Assembly (NCBI GenBank): GCA_016703895.1
Contig: JADJBE010000026.1
Coordinates: forward strand, 1-64,000
Direction of reading: 5' to 3'
DNA length: 64,000 bases
From: Pseudomonadota bacterium
GTDB lineage: Bacteria; Pseudomonadota; Gammaproteobacteria; Steroidobacterales; Steroidobacteraceae
Shown here: one piece after another, positions 15,721 through 24,140 of the stretch
Numbering within the stretch: the first letter of the stretch is position 1
Layout: every line of letters starts with the position of its first letter
Position numbers and translations under genes: made by a program
Notes under the pieces: model-generated
Seen by the model: the letters and a program-made list of their open reading frames with translations, nothing else
Told to the model about the DNA's origin: nothing
Databases searched by the model: none

Positions 15721-17178
15721 GTGTCGATGCTCAAGCCTTCATTGCAGCTCCGCCTGGGTCAACAACTCACGATGACCCCGCAGCTGCAGCAGGCTATCCG
15801 CCTTTTGCAGATGCCGACGCTGGAGTTGCAGGCGCACATTCGCGAGCAGCTCGAGAGCAATGTCATGCTCGAGCCCATCGAGGATATTGAGGGCACGGGG
15901 ACATTCGAATCGCTCGAACCGCACCCGATGCCCGAGGAACGCCGCGGCGACGCCGCGGCGCCGCCCGAGCGCGACAGCACGGTGGAAGTGGAAGTCCTCG
16001 ACGACGGCTGGGCGGAGCGCGGCAGTAGCAGCACCAGTGGCGATTCCTGGCGCGACGACGACGATCGTCAAGCCGACCTCGCCGACGAAGCCGAGGAATC
16101 ACTGCAGGACCATCTGACCGGTCAGCTCGAATTCGCAAACCTCGATCCGCGCCAACGCGGCATCGCGCGCGCCATTGTGGACGCGATCAATGACGACGGT
16201 TACCTCGCCGATAGCCTCGAGGCGATCGCCGACACACTGAAGCCCGAGATTGTCTGCGACGCCGCCGAGGTCGAAAATGTGCTCGCGCTGGTGCAGACAC
16301 TCGACCCGCCCGGCATCGGCGCGCGCTCGGTGTCGGAATCGCTGACACTGCAATTGCAGCTGCTCGATCCGGACACGCCGGGTCTGGCACTTGCCGTGGC
16401 CATTGCCGCCAAACATCTCGATCTGCTGGCCGACCGCGAACTCACGTTGCTGCGCCGCGAGTTGCTGACCACGGACGATGAACTGGAGACGGCCGTCGCG
16501 CTGGTGCGGTCATGCCATCCGCGCCCGGGCTCCGTGATCAGCAGTGCCAAAGCCCAGTACGTCGTGCCCGACGTGTTCGTGCGGCGCACGGACCGCGGCT
16601 GGTCGGTCGAGATCAACGGCTCCACCTTGCCACGCGTGCAACTCAATCAGGGCTATGCTGATGCACTCGGTCGCGGCTCGGGGCACTCTTCATTGCGCTC
16701 ACAATTACAAGAAGCACGCTGGTTGTTGAAGAGCCTGGAGATTCGCAACGAGACGCTCATGAAAGTGGCGCGCTCGATCGTTGAACGTCAGACGGCGTTT
16801 CTTGAGCACGGCGAAGAACAGATGCGACCGATGATCCTCAAGGACATCGCCACCGCGATCGAAATGCACGAGTCCACGATCTCGCGCGTCACGTCCAGCA
16901 AATACATGCACACGCCGCGTGGCGTTTTCGAACTCAAGTATTTCTTTTCGAGTCAGGTCGAAGCGGCCGATGGGGGCGGTGCCTCCTCGACGGCGGTGCG
17001 CGCCAAGATCAAGAAACTGGTGCGCGAAGAAGACGCCGCTGCGCCGCTTTCGGACAGTCGACTGGCCGAGTTGCTGGCCGACGAAGGCATCGCCGTCGCC
17101 AGACGCACCGTCGCCAAGTATCGCGAAGCACTCGGCATCGCGCCCTCCAATGAGCGCAAGCGCCATGCCGACAAGTAA
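15721..17178 (+). CDS. rpoN: RNA polymerase sigma-54 factor RpoN
   Basis: This 485-residue protein shows the three sigma-54 regions: a Gln/Leu-rich activator-interacting start (LRLGQQLTMTPQLQQAIRLL), an acidic linker (about 55-125), the core-binding domain, the HTH (LKDIATAIEMHESTISRVTS, SKYMHTPRGVFELKYFF) and the RpoN box ARRTVAKYREALGI. It directs activator-dependent -24/-12 promoters. GTG 15721 and ATG 15727 are both possible starts. It lies 60 nt after lptB. Confidence 0.96.
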   Translation: MSMLKPSLQLRLGQQLTMTPQLQQAIRLLQMPTLELQAHIREQLESNVMLEPIEDIEGTGTFESLEPHPMPEERRGDAAAPPERDSTVEVEVLDDGWAERGSSSTSGDSWRDDDDRQADLADEAEESLQDHLTGQLEFANLDPRQRGIARAIVDAINDDGYLADSLEAIADTLKPEIVCDAAEVENVLALVQTLDPPGIGARSVSESLTLQLQLLDPDTPGLALAVAIAAKHLDLLADRELTLLRRELLTTDDELETAVALVRSCHPRPGSVISSAKAQYVVPDVFVRRTDRGWSVEINGSTLPRVQLNQGYADALGRGSGHSSLRSQLQEARWLLKSLEIRNETLMKVARSIVERQTAFLEHGEEQMRPMILKDIATAIEMHESTISRVTSSKYMHTPRGVFELKYFFSSQVEAADGGGASSTAVRAKIKKLVREEDAAAPLSDSRLAELLADEGIAVARRTVAKYREALGIAPSNERKRHADK

Positions 17179-17231
17179 CACCAGTTTTGCAGCAGTTTCA
17201 TCCAGCCAGAGCTACGCCTAAGGAGTTAGCC

Positions 17232-17552
17232 ATGCAACTATCGCTCTCCGGTCATCATGTCGACGTCACGCCACCCCTGCGCGCCTACGTCGAGAAGAAA
17301 CTCGAACGTATTTCGCGGCATTTCGACCACGTCCTGAACGTGTCCTGCATCCTGACTGTGGAGAAGCTGGAGCGGAAAGCTGAAGCCACGCTGCAGGTGC
17401 GCGGCAGCTCGATACACGCCATCGCTACCGACACCGACATGTACGCCGCGATCGATGCGCTGATCGACAAGCTCGATCGCAGCGTAATCAAGCACAAGGA
17501 AAAACGCGCCGATCCCCGTGCGGCGGAGACGCGCAAGGCGCTGCGCGCCTGA
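17232..17552 (+). CDS. hpf: Ribosome hibernation promoting factor (short type)
   Basis: This 106-residue protein is a short HPF/YfiA domain: MQLSLSGHHVDVTPPLRAYV, KKLERISRHFDHVLNVSCIL, EATLQVRGSSIHAIATD, DMYAAIDALIDKLDRSVIKHKEK. It promotes dimerisation of idle 70S ribosomes. AAGGAG at 17220-17225 fixes ATG 17232 as the start. It is in its standard place after rpoN, with only 7 nt to rapZ. Confidence 0.94.
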   Translation: MQLSLSGHHVDVTPPLRAYVEKKLERISRHFDHVLNVSCILTVEKLERKAEATLQVRGSSIHAIATDTDMYAAIDALIDKLDRSVIKHKEKRADPRAAETRKALRA

Positions 17553-17559
17553 CCCGCTT

Positions 17560-18468
17560 ATGCGTCTAATCGTCGTCAGCGGCCTATCCGGCTCCGGCAA
17601 GAGCGTGGCACTGCACATGCTCGAGGACGTCGGCTATTACTGCATCGACAATATCCCGGCCGCCATGCTCAAGCCGTTCATCGCCCATACCGTGCATAGC
17701 GGTACGGCGCAGTACGAACGCACGGCGGTCGGGCTCGATGCACGCAACGAGCCGGCCGAAATCGCGACGGTGCCAAAGCTGATCGACGATCTGAAAGAAA
17801 GCGGCGTGCAGTGCGAGGTCGTGTTTCTGTTAGCAAGCGACGAAGACTTGTTGCGACGTTTTGCCGAGACTCGTCGCAAGCATCCGATGAGCTCGCAGGA
17901 GACTTCACTGAAGGAAGCCATCGCCATGGAACGGCGGCTGCTCGAGCCGATCATCTATGCGGCGGACCTGGTCGTTGATACCTCAAAAATGGGTGTTCAC
18001 GACTTGCGCGAATTGATCGCCAAGCGCGTCGAGCAGCGCTCGAGCGCGCGGCTGTCGATATTGATCGAATCCTTCGGCTTCAAGAACGGCATCCCGGGTG
18101 ATGCAGATTTTGTGTTCGACGCACGCTCGTTGCCGAATCCTTACTGGGACATCAGCCTGCGCGCCATGACTGGCCGCAACCCGGAAGTCATCCGGTATCT
18201 CGAAGGCCATCAGAGTGTGCGACGGCTGCTCGAGGACATCGCGCGCTTTGTTGAGGGCCGAATCCCCGAACACCAGACGAGCAACCGTCGCTATCTAACA
18301 ATAGCGATCGGTTGCACGGGCGGGCAACACCGCTCGGTGTATCTCGCCGATCGGCTGGCCGAAAAGCTCGCTGCCAATCACACCTCGGTGACCGTGCGGC
18401 ACAACTCCTTGGCCGCCGGTACCGAAGGCAAGATCCAGATTATTTCGGGCCCAAACCGAGCGACGTAA
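17560..18468 (+). CDS. rapZ: RNase adapter protein RapZ
   Basis: This 302-residue P-loop protein begins MRLIVVSGLSGSGKSVALHM (Walker A 8-15) and ends with the RNA-binding and sugar-phosphate-sensing C-terminal domain (SFGFKNGIPGDADFVFDARS, GCTGGQHRSVYLADRL). In E. coli RapZ hands the GlmZ sRNA to RNase E to control glucosamine-6-phosphate synthesis. The usual neighbours ptsN and npr are not here. Its 3' end overlaps the convergent propeller gene by 29 nt. Confidence 0.94.
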   Translation: MRLIVVSGLSGSGKSVALHMLEDVGYYCIDNIPAAMLKPFIAHTVHSGTAQYERTAVGLDARNEPAEIATVPKLIDDLKESGVQCEVVFLLASDEDLLRRFAETRRKHPMSSQETSLKEAIAMERRLLEPIIYAADLVVDTSKMGVHDLRELIAKRVEQRSSARLSILIESFGFKNGIPGDADFVFDARSLPNPYWDISLRAMTGRNPEVIRYLEGHQSVRRLLEDIARFVEGRIPEHQTSNRRYLTIAIGCTGGQHRSVYLADRLAEKLAANHTSVTVRHNSLAAGTEGKIQIISGPNRAT

Positions 18469-19531
18469 TATCCATCACGTGCAGTTTTAGTCCCTGCATG
18501 AAGCCGGCCTTTGGTCCGGCGCTGCGCGAAGTTGTCCACACCATCTTGCGACCGTCGGGCGAGATTGACGGGAAGCCGTCAAAACCCTCATCGAAGGTGA
18601 TGCGCTTGATTTCTTTCGACTGCAAGTCGCCGAGATAAACTTCCCAGTTGCGCTGTGTTTCGGCGCGCACAAAGACGAAATGACGACCATCGGGCGCGGG
18701 ATATGGCGCCCAGTTCATATCGTGCGTGTACGTCACGGCTTTGCGGCCTGAGCCATCGCGCTTCATCGTGTAGATCGTCATGGGCGTGGGCTTCTGATCG
18801 TATTCAGACGCCTTCCACGCGCGGAAAATGATGGTCTCGCTATCGGGCAGAAAATACGGCGCTCCCTCCTGATCGTCTTCCGTAAAGGTCAACTGCTTTT
18901 CGTTAGTGCCGTCCGACTTCATGATCCAAAGATCCATGTTCTTGTCGATCATTCGACCAAAGACAATCCACTTGCCGTCCGGTGATACCGTGACTTCCGC
19001 CTCGTAGTACTGGTTGTTAGTCAGACGCTTGACGTTCTTGCCTTGGCGATCGGATTCATACAACTCCGCGCCCTGCGGATAGTTCCGCCAGTCGGACCAG
19101 TTGCCGAGCGGCATGGTCATGTTGTCTTTGATCGAGGTCCAGACCAGGCGCTTGCCGTCCGGGAAGAAGTACGAGCACGCATCCCAGCCCTTCTCGTTGA
19201 TGAGCACGATGTCTGTACCGGAGTCCGTGAAGGTCTTGGTGAGAAAGCCCGACATACCACGCGGGCTCTTGACCGCCAGCGGGCTTTTCACCTGCGCGAT
19301 CAGGTGTTCGCTGTCCGGCCCGTAATAGGCCTCGGCGGCCTCGTCCATGTTGGGAATTAACCACGACGGCAGTTCGTTGGGTACTGTGCTCAGCTCGGCG
19401 CCCGCCGGCACCGTCAATGGCTGCGGTGCTGTGGCCGCCGTCTTGGTGGGCTCACTGGCCTGGCAACCCAGCAAATTAAGTGAAAAAGCTGCCAGAACCG
19501 CGACAGTACCGGAAGTAAGAATAGTTCTCAT
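18440..19531 (-). CDS. Lipoprotein with TolB-like (PD40) beta-propeller
   Basis: This 363-residue protein has a lipobox LLGC (Cys at about residue 23) and then repeated PD40/WD40-like blades: FPDGKRLVWTS, SPDGKWIVFGRM, LPDSETIIFRAW, APDGRHFVFVRA and SPDGRKMVWTTS, each followed by aromatic or D-LWIM-type strands. It is probably a periplasmic-facing lipoprotein; substrate and partner are unknown. AGGGGTC precedes the ATG. It is divergent from the TonB-dependent receptor. Confidence 0.8.
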   Translation of the reverse strand: MRTILTSGTVAVLAAFSLNLLGCQASEPTKTAATAPQPLTVPAGAELSTVPNELPSWLIPNMDEAAEAYYGPDSEHLIAQVKSPLAVKSPRGMSGFLTKTFTDSGTDIVLINEKGWDACSYFFPDGKRLVWTSIKDNMTMPLGNWSDWRNYPQGAELYESDRQGKNVKRLTNNQYYEAEVTVSPDGKWIVFGRMIDKNMDLWIMKSDGTNEKQLTFTEDDQEGAPYFLPDSETIIFRAWKASEYDQKPTPMTIYTMKRDGSGRKAVTYTHDMNWAPYPAPDGRHFVFVRAETQRNWEVYLGDLQSKEIKRITFDEGFDGFPSISPDGRKMVWTTSRSAGPKAGFMQGLKLHVMDITSLGLGPK

Positions 19532-19660
19532 ATGACCCCTCGTTGGTGCAGTGTGTGGTCGCGCCCCCCCTGTCTAGTACTAGCGTCGACCCAAATTTAA
19601 TTGTAGCTTTGCCACAGCAGTCGCGAAAAAACAATCGCCACGCACTTATGGGAGCACTCT

Positions 19661-22189
19661 ATGAACAATCGATTTTCCTGGCGCTGGCTCAGTCTGGCCG
19701 GATCCGCGGCGATGCTAGCACTGGTTGGCATCAACGTCTCGCAAGCGCAAGAGGCTGCGGAGGCGGCGTCCGCCGTGAGTCTCGACGAGGTCATCGTCAC
19801 GGCGCGTCGTAGCGAGGAAAAGCTCCTCGACGTGCCGCTGGCAATCAGCACATTCAGCACCGCGCAGATTGAACAGCGCGGCATCACGAATCTGGATGAC
19901 ATCGCGGCGCAGACGCCTGGCCTGACATTCTCCAGCGTCATCGGCGAGTTTCTGCCAGCGCCTGTGATTCGCGGCATATCACCTGTCGACATCTTCGGTG
20001 ACCTCAACACCGCTGTCTTTATTGATGGCGTGTACGTGTCGGGTCGCGAAGGCATCAACTTCAGCCAGTTGGATCTGGAGCGTATCGAAGTCGTCAAAGG
20101 CCCGCAGTCGGCGCTCTACGGCCGCAACGCCTTCAGCGGCGCCATCAACTACGTGACGGCGAAGCCGACCGACGAATTCAAGGCGAAGACACAAGTGACT
20201 TTCGGCAATGACGGCAAGGCCTTGGCGTCGGTCGGGGTCAGCGGCCCATTAATCGACGGCGTGCTGCGCGGTCGCGCCGCAGTTCTGCACGATGAGTTCG
20301 GCGGTTCCTACGAAAATAATTGGTCCGGCGGCGGCGGACCCGGCGCGAATATCGGTGGTTACAAGTTCAAGACCTTCCAGGGCGCCTTGGTCTGGACGCC
20401 GAGTGACACCTTTGAAGCGGAAGTCGGCCTTTATGTGTCCGACGACCGCATTGACAATTCGGCAACTACGGCAGTCGCCGCCAACTGCGAAGACCGGCGC
20501 GTAGCTGCCCAGAATCAAGTCCCGCCGCCCGCGATGCTTCCCTCAAGTCGGCAGCTGAACTTCTGCGGCGAATTGCCCTCGATCAATGCCGACAGTCTGT
20601 CAGCAGTACCGGGTGCTCGCGGTGAAGATCGCGACCTGACGCGCGCACACCTGCGGCTGCAGTGGGATGTCTGGGGCGGCCAGATTTCCGCGCTATCGGG
20701 TTACTCGAACGTCAGCCAGTCGTTCTTTGTCGACGGCTCGCGCAATTCCGGTGAGACCGTAATCTTCACCTACCAACCCGCACCGATTGTCACGGTTTTC
20801 GGCTTTCCGACCTCCGGCCCGGCGAAGCAGTTCACCACCGGTTTGTTGCAGAACGGCGGCGGTGATACCACCGAGGAATTCAGCCAGGAACTACGCTTCG
20901 CGAGCGATCGCGAACAACGCTTACGCTATTCCTTTGGTGCTTACTACTACAAGACGGACCGGGAGTTCGGCGAGGACGGTGTCATCGCCAGCCAGCCCCT
21001 GCCGGCTGACTTTGGTTCATTCTGCCTGGCTTGCACGCCCTTCGCCTTCGGCCCGATGGGTCCGGCACTGGTAGAGTTCGCAGCCGGCGCGGGCAACGCA
21101 GCATTCCTGGAGTGGTTCAACGACCCCAACGGCGGCGCCGATTTCGGCATCGTTGGCACCGAGAACACCGAGGCAATTTCGGGCTTCGCGCAGGCGGAGT
21201 TCGACTTCACCGATCAGTTCACCGCCTCGATTGAAGGGCGCTACACGGATGAAGAGCGTTCGTTCAACCGTCCCCTGACGGGCGTGAGTGACAAAAACTC
21301 TTGGGGCTTGACGGATTGGCGTGCGAGCGCACGGTACAAGCCCGCCGCGTCCATGACGATTTACGGATCAATTGCCCAGTCAGAGAAGTCCGGTAATTTT
21401 GATGCAACCACCGTTCAATTCGTTGACACACCGGGCGTCGATCAGACTGTTGGCGCACCGTTTGATCCTGAGAAGATCCTCAGCTACGAAATTGGCTTCA
21501 AGGGCGAGTTTCTCGACCGGCGCCTTAGCATTGATTTCGATGTCTATAACATCGACTGGTCGGACATCGTCATCCCGCAGGTCATTTCGCAAGTGGGCGG
21601 CCGAGATATCATCACACCGACCGGCGTCAACACAAATGGCGGCGACGCAACCGTACGTGGCACGGAGCTGCTCATTAGAGCGCGACCGATCCCTGGTTTG
21701 GACCTCAACTTTGGCGTGTCCTACCTGGACGGCACTTACGATAACGCAAGGATCGCCTCGTTCAGCGAGTTCCCGGCCTACGCACCCACGGGTGACGTAT
21801 CAGGCAACACCCTGCTGCGCTCGTCGGAATGGCAGGGCAACCTCGGCGCTGGCTATACCACGGCGCTACGCGGCGATACGGATTGGTTTGTCCGGGGCGA
21901 CATTTCTTACCGCGGTGAGCAGTTCGGTGGCGCAGACAATCAGACCATCATTCCGGAAGCCACCAACCTGAACGCCTCCATCGGCCTGCGCAATGATCGC
22001 TGGACGCTCGAGCTTTGGGGTCGCAACCTCGGCAATGAGGACGCTCCGACGGGTGCGTTCCGTGATGTCTACTTCGGCAATACTCTGCCCACCGGCCAGA
22101 ACACGGGCGGCACGTTCTTCCCGTGGCGCTGGAGCGTCTCACACCCGCGCTTGCGGCAGTACGGCGTGACCTGGCGGATGCGGTTCTGA
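19661..22189 (+). CDS. TonB-dependent outer-membrane receptor
   Basis: This 842-residue receptor has a signal peptide ending near residue 30 (NVSQAQEA), a TonB box region DEVIVTARRSEEKLLDVP, a plug domain (ISTFSTAQIEQRGITNLDD, PVIRGISPVD, AVFIDGVYV, RIEVVKGPQSALYGRNAFSG), and a barrel ending in the typical terminal Phe (YGVTWRMRF). The substrate is not evident from sequence. Its stop codon overlaps the start of a ChaN-PDZ gene, which makes heme or another iron complex a reasonable guess. GGGAGC precedes the ATG. Confidence 0.9.
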   Translation: MNNRFSWRWLSLAGSAAMLALVGINVSQAQEAAEAASAVSLDEVIVTARRSEEKLLDVPLAISTFSTAQIEQRGITNLDDIAAQTPGLTFSSVIGEFLPAPVIRGISPVDIFGDLNTAVFIDGVYVSGREGINFSQLDLERIEVVKGPQSALYGRNAFSGAINYVTAKPTDEFKAKTQVTFGNDGKALASVGVSGPLIDGVLRGRAAVLHDEFGGSYENNWSGGGGPGANIGGYKFKTFQGALVWTPSDTFEAEVGLYVSDDRIDNSATTAVAANCEDRRVAAQNQVPPPAMLPSSRQLNFCGELPSINADSLSAVPGARGEDRDLTRAHLRLQWDVWGGQISALSGYSNVSQSFFVDGSRNSGETVIFTYQPAPIVTVFGFPTSGPAKQFTTGLLQNGGGDTTEEFSQELRFASDREQRLRYSFGAYYYKTDREFGEDGVIASQPLPADFGSFCLACTPFAFGPMGPALVEFAAGAGNAAFLEWFNDPNGGADFGIVGTENTEAISGFAQAEFDFTDQFTASIEGRYTDEERSFNRPLTGVSDKNSWGLTDWRASARYKPAASMTIYGSIAQSEKSGNFDATTVQFVDTPGVDQTVGAPFDPEKILSYEIGFKGEFLDRRLSIDFDVYNIDWSDIVIPQVISQVGGRDIITPTGVNTNGGDATVRGTELLIRARPIPGLDLNFGVSYLDGTYDNARIASFSEFPAYAPTGDVSGNTLLRSSEWQGNLGAGYTTALRGDTDWFVRGDISYRGEQFGGADNQTIIPEATNLNASIGLRNDRWTLELWGRNLGNEDAPTGAFRDVYFGNTLPTGQNTGGTFFPWRWSVSHPRLRQYGVTWRMRF

Positions 22190-23472
22190 TGGCACTGCCG
22201 CTGCGGCTCGCCGCCGCAGCGGCCTTTTCGTTGTCGGTCTTCGCGTTGGCGGCCTGCGTTGCGATCGTCGCGCCAGCGGCAGCGGCCGAATCCGCTGACG
22301 CGGCAAACCCGGGCCCGCAACAACTCGCGATCGGTGATCAGGCTCGCAAGGATCGACTCGCAGCCGTGACGCTCGACGGCATCACCGACACCGCCAAGGG
22401 TGAGGTGATCGACGCCGGCGAGTTTGCGCGCCGCCTGGCTGACGTCCGCGTGCTGTTCATCGGCGAGGAGCACACCAACGGCGAGTTCCATCGCGCGCAG
22501 TTGCGGGCAATCGAAGCGCTGCAGGCCGCCGGTCGCAAGGTGATCGTCGGCCTTGAAATGTTCCCGTACACGACGACGCAGCCGCTCGAGGATTGGACCG
22601 CAGGCAAACTCACGGAACAACAGTTCCTTGAGCAGGCCAAGTGGTACGAGACCTGGTCGCACCACTGGGGTCATTACCGCGAGATTTTCGACTACGCCCG
22701 CGATCACAAGCTTCGCATGGTCGGCGTCAACGTACCGCGTGAGGTTGTGCGCACGGTCCGCTCCACGGGCCTCGACGCGCTCGATCCTGAGACGCGCAAA
22801 CACATGCCGCCGTCGATCGACACCACGAGCGTCGAACATCGGCAGTTAGTGCAGTCATACTTCGAGTCGGACGATCCGTTGCACTCGAAGATGCCGCCCG
22901 AGCAGGTCGAGGGCCTGTACCTTGCCCAGGTCACTTGGGATTCGGCGATGGGCTGGAACGCGGGCCAGGCACTAACGACTCCGGCGGACATGAGAGAGAT
23001 CGTCGTCGTACTGATTGGCTCCGGGCACGTGGCGTACGGCTTGGGCGCCGAGCGTCAGCTCGCACCACACTTCAAGGGCGGCATCGCCTCATTGATTCCC
23101 GTGACCGTGCGCGGCGAAGACGGTAAACCGCTGGCTGGCGTACGCGCCTCCTACGCAGACTTTCTCTGGGGCGTGCCGTGGACAGCACAACCCACGCTGC
23201 CGGTGCTCGGTGTCTCGCTGATGGGCCGCATTGGCAATGAACCCGGCAAGATCATCCAGATCGACCAAGGCTCCACCGCCGATCAAGCGGGCCTCAAAGT
23301 CGGCGACATCCTGCGCACGCTGGATGGCGTCAAAATCGATGGCAGTACTTCCCTGCAACGCCAGGTGGGCGAGTACCGCTGGGGTGATGCCGCCGAGCTC
23401 GTGATTGAACGCGACGGCCAGCCAGTCACTCTAAAGATCGCTTTCCGCCGCAGCATTGGTGTCGCTAAGTAG
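22189..23472 (+). CDS. ChaN-like (heme/iron-associated) lipoprotein fused to a PDZ domain
   Basis: This 427-residue protein begins with a signal sequence containing a possible lipobox (ALAAC). Residues ~80-310 match the ChaN/DUF399 fold (VLFIGEEHTNGEFHRAQLRA, VIVGLEMFPY, YLAQVTWDSAMGWNAGQAL, VLIGSGHVAYGLG), whose members bind heme in iron-responsive operons. The last ~110 residues add a PDZ domain (GKIIQIDQGSTADQAGLKVG, RTLDGVKIDG). The ATG at 22189 shares a base with the receptor's TGA, so translation should be coupled. The role is probably handling of ligand imported by that receptor; this is inference. Confidence 0.8.
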   Translation: MALPLRLAAAAAFSLSVFALAACVAIVAPAAAAESADAANPGPQQLAIGDQARKDRLAAVTLDGITDTAKGEVIDAGEFARRLADVRVLFIGEEHTNGEFHRAQLRAIEALQAAGRKVIVGLEMFPYTTTQPLEDWTAGKLTEQQFLEQAKWYETWSHHWGHYREIFDYARDHKLRMVGVNVPREVVRTVRSTGLDALDPETRKHMPPSIDTTSVEHRQLVQSYFESDDPLHSKMPPEQVEGLYLAQVTWDSAMGWNAGQALTTPADMREIVVVLIGSGHVAYGLGAERQLAPHFKGGIASLIPVTVRGEDGKPLAGVRASYADFLWGVPWTAQPTLPVLGVSLMGRIGNEPGKIIQIDQGSTADQAGLKVGDILRTLDGVKIDGSTSLQRQVGEYRWGDAAELVIERDGQPVTLKIAFRRSIGVAK

Positions 23473-23493
23473 CGGCTAGTTCGTAGGTAGCGG

Positions 23494-24051
23494 CTACTCG
23501 CCCAAGTCGGCGGTAAAGCCGATACCGCGATGCGGGGAAGCCGGCGGTTTCATCAGCTCACGGATCGCCGCGAGCATGGCGGAAATCGATTGGTCATGGG
23601 TGTTGAGCTTCTTTTCGATACGCGCTTCGAGTTGATCGAGACGAACGGCGAGTTCCTTGTTCGAGCTCAAGAGTTCACGGAGTTGGACGAACGCGCGCAC
23701 GACAAAAACACTCATCTCGACAGCGCGGGTGCTGTTGAGTACGTTCGCCGCCTGAATGGCGCCGTGTTCCGTGAAGGCGAATGGCCGGTAGCGGCGGCCA
23801 CCGCGGCCGCTGGGCGTTATTGAGGTCGCAATTTGCGACCTCAAAGCGGCAGCCTCCTCGGCCGTCAGTTGGAACATGAAGTCCTCGGGGAACCGCGCAT
23901 TGTTGCGCTTCACTTGCTCATTCAGTCGCTTGGTGGTGACGCCGTAAATGGCGGCGAGATCCGCATCAAGGAGAATGCGCTGCCCACGCAAGATGAGGAT
24001 GACGTGAGTGATGCCATCAACCGGTTCCAGACTGCGGCGGCGGGTTTCCAT
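23494..24051 (-). CDS. ORF6N-domain DNA-binding protein
   Basis: This 185-residue protein has an ORF6N domain in residues ~15-110: VILILRGQRILLDADLAAIY, VKRNNARFPEDFMFQLTAEE, RYRPFAFTEHGAIQAANVL. A C-terminal coiled-coil segment follows (LRELLSSNKELAVRLDQLEA). The domain occurs in phage and stand-alone chromosomal proteins and probably binds DNA; its function is not settled. GAGG lies 8 nt before the ATG. It is convergent with the ChaN-PDZ gene and divergent from the M1-M28 peptidase. A perfect 25-bp palindrome lies within it. Confidence 0.82.
   Translation of the reverse strand: METRRRSLEPVDGITHVILILRGQRILLDADLAAIYGVTTKRLNEQVKRNNARFPEDFMFQLTAEEAAALRSQIATSITPSGRGGRRYRPFAFTEHGAIQAANVLNSTRAVEMSVFVVRAFVQLRELLSSNKELAVRLDQLEARIEKKLNTHDQSISAMLAAIRELMKPPASPHRGIGFTADLGE
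23820..23844. repeat. Perfect 25-bp palindrome inside the ORF6N gene
   Basis: TTGAGGTCGCAA and its exact complement TTGCGACCTCAA are separated by one T. On the coding strand it spells the conserved Leu-Arg-Ser-Gln-Ile-Ala-Thr stretch of the family. The symmetry may be a by-product of that protein sequence or a binding site kept within the gene. Confidence 0.6.
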
Positions 24052-24140
24052 ACGGCTGCCTCGCTGATGAAAAGGGTCAGCGCCATTTTATCCGAGCCAT
24101 AGCGGCCAGTTGCGCCGGCACACACGTTAGAATGTGGTCT

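Noticed and set aside
22123..22188. Earlier start of the ChaN-PDZ gene inside the receptor gene
   Set aside because: The upstream residues are not signal-peptide-like; ATG 22189 is coupled to the receptor stop and begins the export signal.
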